This document shows positions 18,427 through 26,289 of a stretch of DNA of 64,000 nt, piece after piece (position 1 is the stretch's first letter; each line of letters opens with the position of its first letter). This stretch comes from NZ13-RE01 sp964612975. GTDB taxonomy: Bacteria > Dictyoglomota > Dictyoglomia > Dictyoglomales > Dictyoglomaceae. The notes under the pieces were generated by a model. The model was not told the DNA's origin. It saw only the letters and a program-made list of their open reading frames with translations, and searched no databases. The stretch covers positions 1 through 64,000 of the forward strand of contig CAZTGC010000007.1 of the NCBI GenBank assembly GCA_964612975.1. The letters run 5' to 3'. Position numbers and translations under genes: made by a program.

Positions 18427-18442
18427 TGTGATGTAAATCACT
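18427..18442. promoter_or_regulatory. CRP/FNR-like palindromic site
   Basis: TGTGA-TGTAAA-TCACT matches the CRP half-site pattern (TGTGA-N6-TCACA) at nine of ten positions. It lies about 100 bp upstream of the exported CBM-like gene. No regulator of that family is seen in the window, so the assignment is tentative. Confidence 0.3.
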
Positions 18443-18545
18443 TTTTTAAAATTTACTTAGGTATATTATTTATTTAAGGTTAAAAATATTCTCTGGATGA
18501 AAGGGGATATATTTAACCTAGGAAAACAATTAAGGAGGGTTTAGA

Positions 18546-19226
18546 ATGAAGTATTTTAAAATTGTGCTCCTTTTTCTTTTTATATTGTTAATCTTTAGCT
18601 TTACTTTAGCTCAAGAAGAATCTGAAGAATTAATATTAGAGGAAGAGGTTTTAGAAGAAGAGATTGAAAGTTTAAATTTAATTCAGAATGGGGATTTTAA
18701 AAGTGGAGATCTTTCTCCATGGGAAATAGTATTAATAAATATAAAGGATTTCAATGAATATGAAGCAAAAATATTTATAGATTATTTTATGTGGGCAAGA
18801 AGAAATTCCGAAGGAGATGGTGGATATATTGGAATTAAACAATCTTTGGGAAATTATGATATTACTGGGAAAAGTAGTCTAAAACTTTCCTTTGATATTT
18901 TAATTTCCCTTCAGGAGTTAGATTCCGATGGCTGGGTAGGAGGGGAGTATCCTGCAAATGTTGAATTAGTATTTTTGGATCAAGATAATGAAGAATATGT
19001 TTATAAAAAATGTTTTGTATTAAAAGGGAGCACTATAAATTATCCAGAAAATAATGTAACAGAAATTGATAGTGGAGATTTCTATCACTTTGAAATAGAT
19101 TTAATGCAGGATCCTCAAATTGCAGAAAATATTTTATCTCACCCATATTTAAAAGAAATAAGAATAGGTGGAAGTGGCTGGGATTTTGTGGGAGCAGTAG
19201 ATAATGTCCTTTTAATTGCTGAATGA
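18546..19226 (+). CDS. Exported carbohydrate-binding-module-like protein
   Basis: 226 aa. Signal peptide (MKYFKIVLLFLFILLIFSFTLA), then a Glu-rich acidic stretch (about 24-45), then one beta-sandwich domain beginning LIQNGDFKSGDLSPWEI. That opening is typical of CBM4/9/22-like jelly-roll modules, which often start N-G-x-F-E/K-x-G. The domain ends WDFVGAVDNVLLIAE, matching the usual closing beta strand. No catalytic module is present. AGGAGGG lies at good spacing before the ATG. It may bind polysaccharide at the cell surface; the ligand is unknown. Confidence 0.65.
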   Translation: MKYFKIVLLFLFILLIFSFTLAQEESEELILEEEVLEEEIESLNLIQNGDFKSGDLSPWEIVLINIKDFNEYEAKIFIDYFMWARRNSEGDGGYIGIKQSLGNYDITGKSSLKLSFDILISLQELDSDGWVGGEYPANVELVFLDQDNEEYVYKKCFVLKGSTINYPENNVTEIDSGDFYHFEIDLMQDPQIAENILSHPYLKEIRIGGSGWDFVGAVDNVLLIAE

Positions 19227-19300
19227 TTTTTTAGATATAGGGGGAAGAAACTCTTTACTATACTCTTCTATTCTTTACGCAAGTTTGACAGGTAAAGTTC

Positions 19301-19338
19301 AAAAAAGCGGGTTCAGGATATTTAGAACCCGCTTTTTT
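19301..19338 (+). terminator. Terminator hairpin just inside the left IS end
   Basis: AAAAAAGCGGGTTC (19301-19314) pairs with 19325-19338, with a 10-nt loop and a T-rich 3' side. It ends transcription entering from the CBM-like gene and would also insulate the IS from outside promoters. Confidence 0.75.
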
Positions 19339-19418
19339 ATTATATGATCCTATCATTTTTAAAAATTTTCCTGGTGCTACGCTAATTTATAAACTATTGA
19401 TATCTAGATTTAAATATG

Positions 19419-19941
19419 TCATTATTTTATTGCTATGAGTATTTTTCCCTCGAGTTAAAAGGTTTAAAAATAAAGATGGTTCAATCAGAACATACCTATA
19501 TTAGTTAGAAACTACTAGAGTAAGAAATCTCGTCTACTAGAGGGAGAGATATCTTTTGTCTTGGTAGAGTTTATAACCCAGAGACTAGAGATTTAGTAGT
19601 TAATATTATAAATGATCTACTTCCTTTGGGAAATTTTAAAGAATGAATTAGAAGTAGGGCCAATATATCACTATGTAGAGAGGAGGATAAGAGGGCATAT
19701 ATTTGTATGTTTTATAGCATTACAGATGAAGGTACTATTAAGTAAGAAGATAAAAGAGATAGATGAAGAAGCTAGATACAGTGAAGTAATGAGAGATATA
19801 AGTAAGGTAAAGGCAGTAGAGATAAATATAGAAGATGAAGGCAAAGTAATAGTAAGGACAAACTTAAAAGGGAAAGCTAAGATAGGATATAAAGCTTTAG
19901 GGCTAAAAATTCCACCAAGGATATTCGGTACAGTAAAGTAG
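19419..19941 (+). pseudogene. Transposase relic, IS1634 family
   Basis: Two separated portions of one transposase remain. The N-terminal portion reads KNKDGSIRTYLY, with stops and shifts, then LGRVYNPETRDLVVNIINDL in a continuous frame. It joins abruptly to the C-terminal portion VGPIYHYVERRIRGHIFVCF (from about 19654) through YSEVMRDISKVKAV to YKALGLKIPPRIFG and the stop at 19941. The last portion is the conserved end of IS1634-like DDE transposases. The catalytic Asp regions are deleted, so no active enzyme can be made. The only open frame (19612-19941) is a fragment. Confidence 0.8.
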
Positions 19942-19977
19942 ACCTAGCGCCTACGCCTTAGGTCTGAAAATTAAGAT

Positions 19978-20001
19978 AACCCGCTAGCCATGCGGGTTTT
20001 T
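19978..20001 (+). terminator. Terminator hairpin just inside the right IS end
   Basis: AACCCGC (19978-19984) pairs with GCGGGTT (19992-19998) across a 7-nt loop and is followed by TTTTT. It terminated the transposase gene. The same hairpin is found at the matching end of the 57771 element. Confidence 0.75.
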
Positions 20002-20079
20002 AAATTTTAGGGTGTCAAACTTGCGTTTAGATATGATAGGTATCTCTATACCTATTCGAGTTTAATCAAAAAAATGATC

Positions 20080-20108
20080 TTGACAAAAAGTTAAAATTAT
20101 CTTAAACT
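20080..20108 (+). promoter_or_regulatory. Promoter upstream of the ROK operon
   Basis: TTGACA (20080-20085) and TAAACT (20103-20108) are 17 bp apart, about 150 bp before the ROK start. A-rich, T-rich inverted repeats fill the space between. Confidence 0.5.
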
Positions 20109-20230
20109 TTTTTTAGAATTTAAATTAAGCTTAAGCTAACTTAGATATTTTATGAAAATACTTATACAAAAGTAAGATTGGGAAAATTTAATTTAATGCA
20201 ATTTTATATTAAAGATAATATAAGGAAAAC

Positions 20231-20251
20231 TTAATTTAAAATTTAAATTAA
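20231..20251. promoter_or_regulatory. 10-1-10 palindrome next to the ROK start, candidate operator
   Basis: TTAATTTAAA-A-TTTAAATTAA is a perfect inverted repeat ending 9 bp before the ATG of the ROK regulator. ROK/XylR proteins commonly bind AT-rich palindromes and autoregulate, so this is the likely operator. The strong AT bias means chance symmetry cannot be excluded. Confidence 0.45.
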
Positions 20252-20260
20252 TAAGAATTT

Positions 20261-21472
20261 ATGGCTAATCAGAAGGTATTAAGAAAGAGTAATAAAGCGA
20301 TTGTTTTTCAAACTATAGCAAAGTTTGCCCCTATATCTCGTAAAGAAATCGCAGAAAAAACGAATCTTTCTCCTGCCTTGGTCACAATAATCACAGAAGA
20401 ACTGAAAAGACAATCATTCATATTGGAAACAGGAACTGCAAATTCTACAGGAGGAAGACCCCCAGTATTTTTAGAGATATATCCCCATGCAGGTTATGTG
20501 ATTGGAATAAATCTTGGAATGACATATATCTCTACTCTTCTTATGGACTTTAGCCTTCAACCTATACATAAATTAAAGATTCCTACATTACCTCATGAAG
20601 GAAAAGATGCAGTGATAAATAGAATTGTAGAAGCTATAGAAAAAATAATTATCTTAGCAGATGTCCCAAGGGAAAAAGTTTTAACTATAGGAATTGGAGT
20701 TCCTGGACTTGTGGATACAAAAAATGGAATTTCAAAATTTTCACCTAATCTTGGATGGCACAATGTTTCTATTAGAGAACTTATATACCAAAAGATTAAA
20801 ATTCCTGTTCTTATAGAGAACGATGTAAGATGTGCCACCTTAGGAGAGAAATTTTTTGGGGCAGGGAAGGGTGTTGATAACTTAGTTTGTATGTATGTAG
20901 GAACAGGAATAGGAGCAGGAATTATTATTGATGGGAAACTATATAAAGGAGTAAGTGAGGGAGCAGGAGAAATTGGACATACAACTATTTTAGATGATGG
21001 ACCAAGATGTAGCTGTGGAAATAGTGGGTGTCTTGAAGCTATTGCATCAGGCCCTGCAATAGCAAGAAGGGCAAGAGAATTAATAGAAAAAGGAAGAAAA
21101 ACCCTAATATATGATTTAGTAAAGGGAAAATTAGAGAAGATTACAGGAGAAATTGTCTCTCGAGCTGGATGGTCAGGAGATCCTTTAGCTTTAGAAATTT
21201 TAAAAGACACGGGACATTATTTAGGAATTGGAATAGCTAACTTAATAAATCTTTTTAATCCCGAACTTTTAATTTTAGGTGGTGGAGTTATGCAGGCAGG
21301 AGAATTAATTATGAATTCTCTTAGAGAAACTTTAAAGGAAAGGGTGTTTTCAATGCCAGCAGAGGCAGTAAAAATTGTCTTCGCTTTTTTAGGAAACGAA
21401 GCAGGAATGACGGGAGCAGGAAAACTTGCTATGGATTTTGCCTACCAAAAATTAGGTCTTCTTATTATTTGA
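20261..21472 (+). CDS. ROK-family transcriptional regulator (NagC/XylR type)
   Basis: 403 aa. N-terminal winged helix (about 10-75: ISRKEIAEKTNLSPALVTIITEEL), then the ROK sugar-kinase-like domain with IGIGVPGLVDTKNG, the GTGIGAGIIIDGKLYKG phosphate loop, and the Zn motif region HTTILDDGPRCSCGNSGCLEAIASG (three Cys near a His). It most likely senses a free sugar and represses the transport/hydrolase operon beginning 70 bp downstream. No Shine-Dalgarno precedes the ATG, and a palindrome sits there instead. Confidence 0.92.
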   Translation: MANQKVLRKSNKAIVFQTIAKFAPISRKEIAEKTNLSPALVTIITEELKRQSFILETGTANSTGGRPPVFLEIYPHAGYVIGINLGMTYISTLLMDFSLQPIHKLKIPTLPHEGKDAVINRIVEAIEKIIILADVPREKVLTIGIGVPGLVDTKNGISKFSPNLGWHNVSIRELIYQKIKIPVLIENDVRCATLGEKFFGAGKGVDNLVCMYVGTGIGAGIIIDGKLYKGVSEGAGEIGHTTILDDGPRCSCGNSGCLEAIASGPAIARRARELIEKGRKTLIYDLVKGKLEKITGEIVSRAGWSGDPLALEILKDTGHYLGIGIANLINLFNPELLILGGGVMQAGELIMNSLRETLKERVFSMPAEAVKIVFAFLGNEAGMTGAGKLAMDFAYQKLGLLII

Positions 21473-21542
21473 AAGGAGGTGATTAAAGCTTTCAAAGTTT
21501 TTTCCTTTATTCCTAAATAAAAATTTTAGGGGGTAATAGAAA

Positions 21543-22811
21543 ATGTTTAAGAAGATTTCTTTAATTTTAGTTTCTTTCTTAGTATTAAGCTTGTTAATAG
21601 GACCAGGAATTGCTCAAAAGAAGGTGGAAATAACATTTTGGAATGGATTCACAGGACCCGATGGAAGATACATGCAAAATCTTGTGGATGAATTTAATAA
21701 AACCTATTCAGGAAGAATCGAAGTTAAAATGTCTATTATGCCGTGGGGAGATTATTATACAAAAGTGGTAGCAGCAGTTGCAGCAGGAAAACCACCAGAT
21801 GTAGGAATTATGCATTTAGATCAAATTTCTGCTTATGTACCAAGAGGAGTAATCATTCCATTAGATGATTTAGCAGCAGAATTAAAACTTTCAGAAAAAG
21901 ATTTTATTCCAGCTGTATGGAGAGCAGGAGTATATGAGGGTAAAAGATATGCCATACCCTTAGATGTACATCCTTTAGTTTTTTACTGGAATAAAAAGCT
22001 CTTTAGAGAAGCAGGCTTAGATCCCGAGAAACCACCAAAGAATAGAGCAGAATTTATTGAATTTGCGAAAAAACTTACAAAAGATAAAGATGGAGATGGC
22101 AAGATAGATCAATGGGGAACAATGATTCCTGTTGGTTGGCCTAACTTCATGATCTGGTACTCCATTTTCTTTGGTAATGGTGGAACACTATTTACTCCTG
22201 ATAATAAGAAGGCATTGTTCAACTTTTCTGAAGGAGTGGATGCATTACAATTTTTAGTTGATTTAGTAAAAGTTCATAAAGTTTCTCCTGAAAATGTAGC
22301 AGTAGATGCAGATGTGGACGCTTTCAAAAGAGGGACTTGTGCTATGGAATTTAATGGTATATGGATGCTAACAACATATCAAGAACAGCCAGGATTAGAA
22401 TTTGGGGCAGGAAGAGTTCCTCAATTGGGAACAAAAACTTTAGCAAACTGGGCAGGATCTCATAATTTTGTAGTATTTAGACAAAGGACTCCAGATCCTG
22501 CTAAGCTATCTGCAGCTAAAACCTTTATAGGGTGGGTAAGCAGAAAAAGTTTAGAATGGGCAAAGGCTGGCCAATTACCTGCAAGATTATCAGTATTGAG
22601 AAGTAGCGATTTTAAGAAGATACCATACATTGGGAAACTCGGTCAAGAAATTCCTCCTTACGTTGTATTTCCACCATTATTCCCTAAATATGGTGAAGCT
22701 ACAGGCCCCATTTGGGATGCCCTAAATTTTGCTCTAACCTTCAAGAAGGATCCAAAGAGGGCAATGGATGATGCAGTGGAGCTTGCAAATAAGATTTTGG
22801 CTTCTGAGTAA
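21543..22811 (+). CDS. Sugar ABC transporter substrate-binding protein (family 1), hemicellulose operon
   Basis: 422 aa. Signal peptide (MFKKISLILVSFLVLSLLIGPGIA), then an SBP_bac_1 fold: VEITFWNGFTGPDGRYMQNLVDEF, VAAGKPPDVGIMHLDQI, YAIPLDVHPLVFYWNKKLF, a Ca-binding-like DKDGDGKIDQWG loop, and FKRGTCAMEFNGIWML. The gene follows the ROK regulator and is followed by a strong terminator before the permeases. With GH43 and GH2 downstream, arabino- or xylo-/galacto-oligosaccharides are plausible ligands (inference). Confidence 0.9.
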   Translation: MFKKISLILVSFLVLSLLIGPGIAQKKVEITFWNGFTGPDGRYMQNLVDEFNKTYSGRIEVKMSIMPWGDYYTKVVAAVAAGKPPDVGIMHLDQISAYVPRGVIIPLDDLAAELKLSEKDFIPAVWRAGVYEGKRYAIPLDVHPLVFYWNKKLFREAGLDPEKPPKNRAEFIEFAKKLTKDKDGDGKIDQWGTMIPVGWPNFMIWYSIFFGNGGTLFTPDNKKALFNFSEGVDALQFLVDLVKVHKVSPENVAVDADVDAFKRGTCAMEFNGIWMLTTYQEQPGLEFGAGRVPQLGTKTLANWAGSHNFVVFRQRTPDPAKLSAAKTFIGWVSRKSLEWAKAGQLPARLSVLRSSDFKKIPYIGKLGQEIPPYVVFPPLFPKYGEATGPIWDALNFALTFKKDPKRAMDDAVELANKILASE

Positions 22812-22821
22812 TTTAAATTTT

Positions 22822-22855
22822 AAGCAGTGGGGAAACCTCCCCACTGCTTTTTTAT
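22822..22855 (+). terminator. Intrinsic terminator between binding protein and permeases
   Basis: 12-bp perfect stem (22822-22833 with 22838-22849), AACC tetraloop, then a run of T with one A. It lies 10 nt after the binding-protein stop and about 28 nt before the permease ATG. Confidence 0.93.
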
Positions 22856-22876
22856 TTTTAAGGAGGAACAATAAAA

Positions 22877-23776
22877 ATGAAAAGGAAACTATTTGGGGAT
22901 GAAGGTTTATTAACTCCTTATTTATATCTTCTTCCCCACGCAATATTCTTTTCTATTTTCGCCTTTTATCCTGTTTTTAAGGGAATTTGGATTAGTCTTC
23001 ATAAGTGGGATGTTTTAAGTGGGGAAAGAAAATTTGTGGGATTTAAAAATTATTTAGATCTTTTTTTCGTTAGAAATGTACCTGCTCAATACTATTGGGA
23101 AGCTCTCTGGAACACTATTCAATTTGTTTTTTATAGTGTGCCATTTTTAGTGGGAATTGCACTTATTCTTGCTCTATTAGTAAGTTCTGCAAAAAAAGGG
23201 AAAGGTTTTTTTAGAACTATATTTTTTCTTCCTACTGCTATGACTGTTTCTGTTGTTGCTGTTATTTGGAGATGGATTTTTAATTATGAATCTGGTCTTT
23301 TAAACTACATACTCTACTCTCTTTTCAAGATTAAAAATATACCTTGGCTAACTCAACAACCTGGTGCATGGATTTCTATAGTTGTAGCCACAGTATGGTG
23401 GACTGTAGGTTGGAATATGGTATATTTTATAATTGGACTTCAAAATATTCCAGAAGAACTCTATGAAGCTGCAAAGATTGATGGGGCTGGATGGTGGCAA
23501 AGTTTTAGATTTATTACTTTGCCTTCTTTAAAACCTATTGCTCTATTTATCTTTATAACTACAATAATAGCTTCTTTCAATCTTTTTGGACAACCCCAAC
23601 TTATGACTGGTGGAGGTCCTGGAAGAAGCACTGTTACAGTTATGCTACATATTTATAATGAGGGGTTTGGAACAAACTTAAGAATGGGATCTGCCTCAGC
23701 CATGGCATATTTAACAGCCTTGATAATGATAATTATAACCTTCTTACAGGTTCGCTTTTTCACCCGAAGCGAGTGA
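22877..23776 (+). CDS. Sugar ABC transporter permease, MalF/UgpA type
   Basis: 299 aa with six membrane helices. The EAA loop is EELYEAAKIDGAGWWQSFRFITLPSLKP. The start ATG follows AAGGAGGA. It pairs with the MalG-type permease 15 nt downstream; no ATPase gene is present in the cluster. Confidence 0.92.
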   Translation: MKRKLFGDEGLLTPYLYLLPHAIFFSIFAFYPVFKGIWISLHKWDVLSGERKFVGFKNYLDLFFVRNVPAQYYWEALWNTIQFVFYSVPFLVGIALILALLVSSAKKGKGFFRTIFFLPTAMTVSVVAVIWRWIFNYESGLLNYILYSLFKIKNIPWLTQQPGAWISIVVATVWWTVGWNMVYFIIGLQNIPEELYEAAKIDGAGWWQSFRFITLPSLKPIALFIFITTIIASFNLFGQPQLMTGGGPGRSTVTVMLHIYNEGFGTNLRMGSASAMAYLTALIMIIITFLQVRFFTRSE

Positions 23777-23791
23777 GAGGAGGGTAAAATA

Positions 23792-24637
23792 ATGGATTAT
23801 AAGCTTAGAAAAAAATTTTTAAATATTGTTTTTTATATGATATTAGTTCTTCTTGCTATTATCTGGATTTTTCCTATATATTGGATGTTTATAACTTCTT
23901 TAAAACCTGAACATGAAACAATAGCTTGGCCTGTGAGATGGACTCCTATTCCTCCTGTATGGGAGAATTACTGGAAAATTTTGAAAAATCCCATAGATAC
24001 CCCTGTGTTTTTATGGTTTAGAAATAGTTTTATAGCAGCTTTTTCATACAGTACGTTAGGATTAATAGTCTCTACCCTGGCTGCATATGCTTTTTCAAGG
24101 ATGAAATTCCCAGGAAGAGATAAATATTTTTGGTTTTTAGTAAGCTTTATGACTATCCCAGGTATAATATATCTGATTCCAAACTATTTAACCATAGATG
24201 CTTTAGGTTGGGTTGATGATTTGAAATCCATTATCTTTCCTGGTTTAGCAAGTGTCTGGGGAATATTTATGTTAAGACAATATTTTTTGACGATTCCCTA
24301 TGAATTGGATGAATCTGCAAAAATAGATGGGGCAAATAAATTGTATATTCTATGGAAGATCATAATTCCCTTATCTAAACCTGCCCTTTTAACCTTAGGG
24401 TTTATGAATTTTTTATCTAATTGGAATGATTACCTTTGGGCTCTTATTTGTCTCTCTTCTCCTGAAAAAAGAACTCTTCCTGTAGGAATGCTTACTCTTC
24501 AGGGAAGATATATCCATTTTTATGGAACTATGATGGCAGGAGCCTTTCTAACTGCATTTCCCGCTTTGGTTCTTTTTATTTTTCTTCAGAGATATTATAT
24601 TCGTGGTATAGCTATGTCGGGATTGGGAGGAAAATAA
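23792..24637 (+). CDS. Sugar ABC transporter permease, MalG/UgpE type
   Basis: 281 aa with six membrane helices. The EAA loop is YELDESAKIDGANKLYILWKIIIPLSKP. A GAGAGGAGGG ribosome site precedes the ATG. It ends 12 nt before the GH43 gene, whose ribosome site AAGGAGG overlaps its stop region. Confidence 0.92.
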   Translation: MDYKLRKKFLNIVFYMILVLLAIIWIFPIYWMFITSLKPEHETIAWPVRWTPIPPVWENYWKILKNPIDTPVFLWFRNSFIAAFSYSTLGLIVSTLAAYAFSRMKFPGRDKYFWFLVSFMTIPGIIYLIPNYLTIDALGWVDDLKSIIFPGLASVWGIFMLRQYFLTIPYELDESAKIDGANKLYILWKIIIPLSKPALLTLGFMNFLSNWNDYLWALICLSSPEKRTLPVGMLTLQGRYIHFYGTMMAGAFLTAFPALVLFIFLQRYYIRGIAMSGLGGK

Positions 24638-24649
24638 GGAGGTAATTCC

Positions 24650-26248
24650 ATGAAGAAATTTTTGTTATTAACAATAATCTTTCTTTTAGGAGTGATCTTA
24701 GTGTTTAGTGAGGATGGAAAATTAAGATATAAAAATCCTTTAAATGTTTATAAAGTAGCAGATCCCTTTATTTTATTTTATAAAGGAAAATATTATCTAT
24801 ATGCAACCTCAGAGAGGGGAGCAGGTCCTCAAGGAGGATTTGAGGTATGGGAATCTAACAACTTAGTAGACTGGATATACAGAGGATGGGTATATGAAAG
24901 TAACGAGAATTCTTGGGGAAAAGATTCCTTTTGGGCTCCAGAGGTATTATATAAGAATGGTAAATTCTATCTATTTTACAGTGCTCGAGGATATATAAAA
25001 GAGAAAAAAACTTTAAGAATATGTCTTGCAGTCTCTAATTCTCCTTTAGGTCCTTTTAAAGATCTAAAAGCTCCGCTTTTTGATTTTGGATATGCAACAA
25101 TAGACGCTCATCCCTTTGTGGATGATGATGGAAAAATTTATCTATATTTTTCAAGGGATGTTTCAGAAAATCCTACTAGTGATATATATGTAGTTAGATT
25201 ATCTGAAAATCTTCTAAGTACCATAGGAGAACCAATATTTTTGACATCTCCTACTCAATTATGGGAGAGAAACTCCAAATGGAATGAAGGACCTTTCGTT
25301 GTTAAATATAATAAAAAATATTACCTTTTTTATTCAGCAAACTTTTTCGCAAGTCCAGAATATTCTGTTGGATATGCAGTTTCTAATTCTCCTTTAGGTC
25401 CCTTTATAAAAGCTTCAGAAAACCCTATTTTAAGAAAGACAGAATACGTTTCAGGACCAGGACATAATAGTGTGGTAAAAACTCCTGATGGAAGGGAATA
25501 TTTTATTATTTATCATACTCAAATGAAGAAGGAAGGAACTCATCTTAGGCAATTAGCTATTGATAGATTAGTTTTTACTCCTGATGAAAAGGTAAAAGTC
25601 ATAGGACCTACAAATACTCCTCAACCTTTTCCTTCTGGTGTTCCTAAGCCCCAAAGGGCATCTTCTGATGACTTTTCTTCAAAGGATTTAGATTTTTCAA
25701 AATGGAATATTACAGGGCAATTTGACTATTCCCTCTTGGAAAGAAGGGGATTTTTGAGAATAAAGACTATAATGTCCGATGTCTTTTCCATACTTTCTTC
25801 TCCTCTCGATATATCTAATATTTTTACCCAATATACTTTGGATAAAAAATTTGAATTTTCTACTAAAATTGAGGTTATATCTGAGGAAGAGCAAGATAGA
25901 GCAGGATTAATAGTTTTTGATAATTATAGCCACTATTTGGAATTTATTAGGACAAAGAAAAAAGGGAGAATAATATTAGAATTGGTAAAAAAGAATAATG
26001 ACAAGTATGAGAAATTTACTTTAGAAAATATTACCAATAAAAAGGTATATTATCTTAAATTAAGAACCGATGGAGAAAAATGGTACGCCTATTATAAATT
26101 TGATGAAAAGGAAAGTTGGATACTCTTGGAAAAACAAGTAAGGAATGACTTTGATATAATAAAAATAGGAATTACAGCATATTCTCCTTATTCTATTGGC
26201 GGATCTATTTTTGATTTTGATTACTTTAGTTATTTAAAAATTAAATAA
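24650..26248 (+). CDS. Exported GH43 glycosidase (arabinofuranosidase/xylosidase type) with C-terminal beta-sandwich
   Basis: 532 aa. Signal peptide (MKKFLLLTIIFLLGVILVFS), then the five-bladed GH43 propeller with general base Asp38 (YKVADPFILFYKGKYYLYATS), pKa-modulating Asp152 (TIDAHPFVDDDGKIYLYF) and acid Glu213 (WNEGPFVVKYNKKYYLFYSA). A second domain from about residue 345 (DDFSSKDLDFSKWNI) is a concanavalin-like sandwich, as in GH43 enzymes with the GH43_C2 or DUF1349-type module. It likely trims arabinose or xylose from polysaccharide outside the cell. Linkage specificity cannot be read from sequence alone. Confidence 0.9.
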   Translation: MKKFLLLTIIFLLGVILVFSEDGKLRYKNPLNVYKVADPFILFYKGKYYLYATSERGAGPQGGFEVWESNNLVDWIYRGWVYESNENSWGKDSFWAPEVLYKNGKFYLFYSARGYIKEKKTLRICLAVSNSPLGPFKDLKAPLFDFGYATIDAHPFVDDDGKIYLYFSRDVSENPTSDIYVVRLSENLLSTIGEPIFLTSPTQLWERNSKWNEGPFVVKYNKKYYLFYSANFFASPEYSVGYAVSNSPLGPFIKASENPILRKTEYVSGPGHNSVVKTPDGREYFIIYHTQMKKEGTHLRQLAIDRLVFTPDEKVKVIGPTNTPQPFPSGVPKPQRASSDDFSSKDLDFSKWNITGQFDYSLLERRGFLRIKTIMSDVFSILSSPLDISNIFTQYTLDKKFEFSTKIEVISEEEQDRAGLIVFDNYSHYLEFIRTKKKGRIILELVKKNNDKYEKFTLENITNKKVYYLKLRTDGEKWYAYYKFDEKESWILLEKQVRNDFDIIKIGITAYSPYSIGGSIFDFDYFSYLKIK

Positions 26249-26289
26249 ACCTAACATTTAGAGTAAGAAAGGAAGGAGGTTTTACTCTC

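Larger units (their letters stand above)
19277..20026 (+). mobile_element. Internally deleted IS1634-type insertion sequence
   Basis: The element is bounded by a 14-bp perfect inverted repeat, ACGCAAGTTTGACA at 19277-19290 and its complement at 20013-20026. Between the ends lie N-terminal and C-terminal pieces of an IS1634-type (IS4 superfamily) transposase with the catalytic middle missing, so it is about 0.75 kb against the roughly 1.6-1.9 kb usual for the family. Each end carries a terminator-like hairpin just inside the repeat. Related ends recur at 57771 and 62809. A target duplication is not clear; both flanks show TTAGATAT, which is too short to rely on. Confidence 0.8.

Noticed and set aside
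19612..19941. 109-codon open frame taken as an independent small gene
   Set aside because: It is only the C-terminal end of an IS1634-type transposase joined by deletion to its N-terminal part, inside an element with matching inverted ends.
19231..20072. Possible 46-bp target duplication of the IS relic (TTAGATAT on both flanks)
   Set aside because: Only the first 8 bp match; the rest needs several gaps, which is within chance for AT-rich sequence.
20593..21210. 205-codon minus-strand open frame inside the ROK gene
   Set aside because: Antisense shadow: Pro/Ser/Ile-rich and fully contained in a clear ROK regulator.
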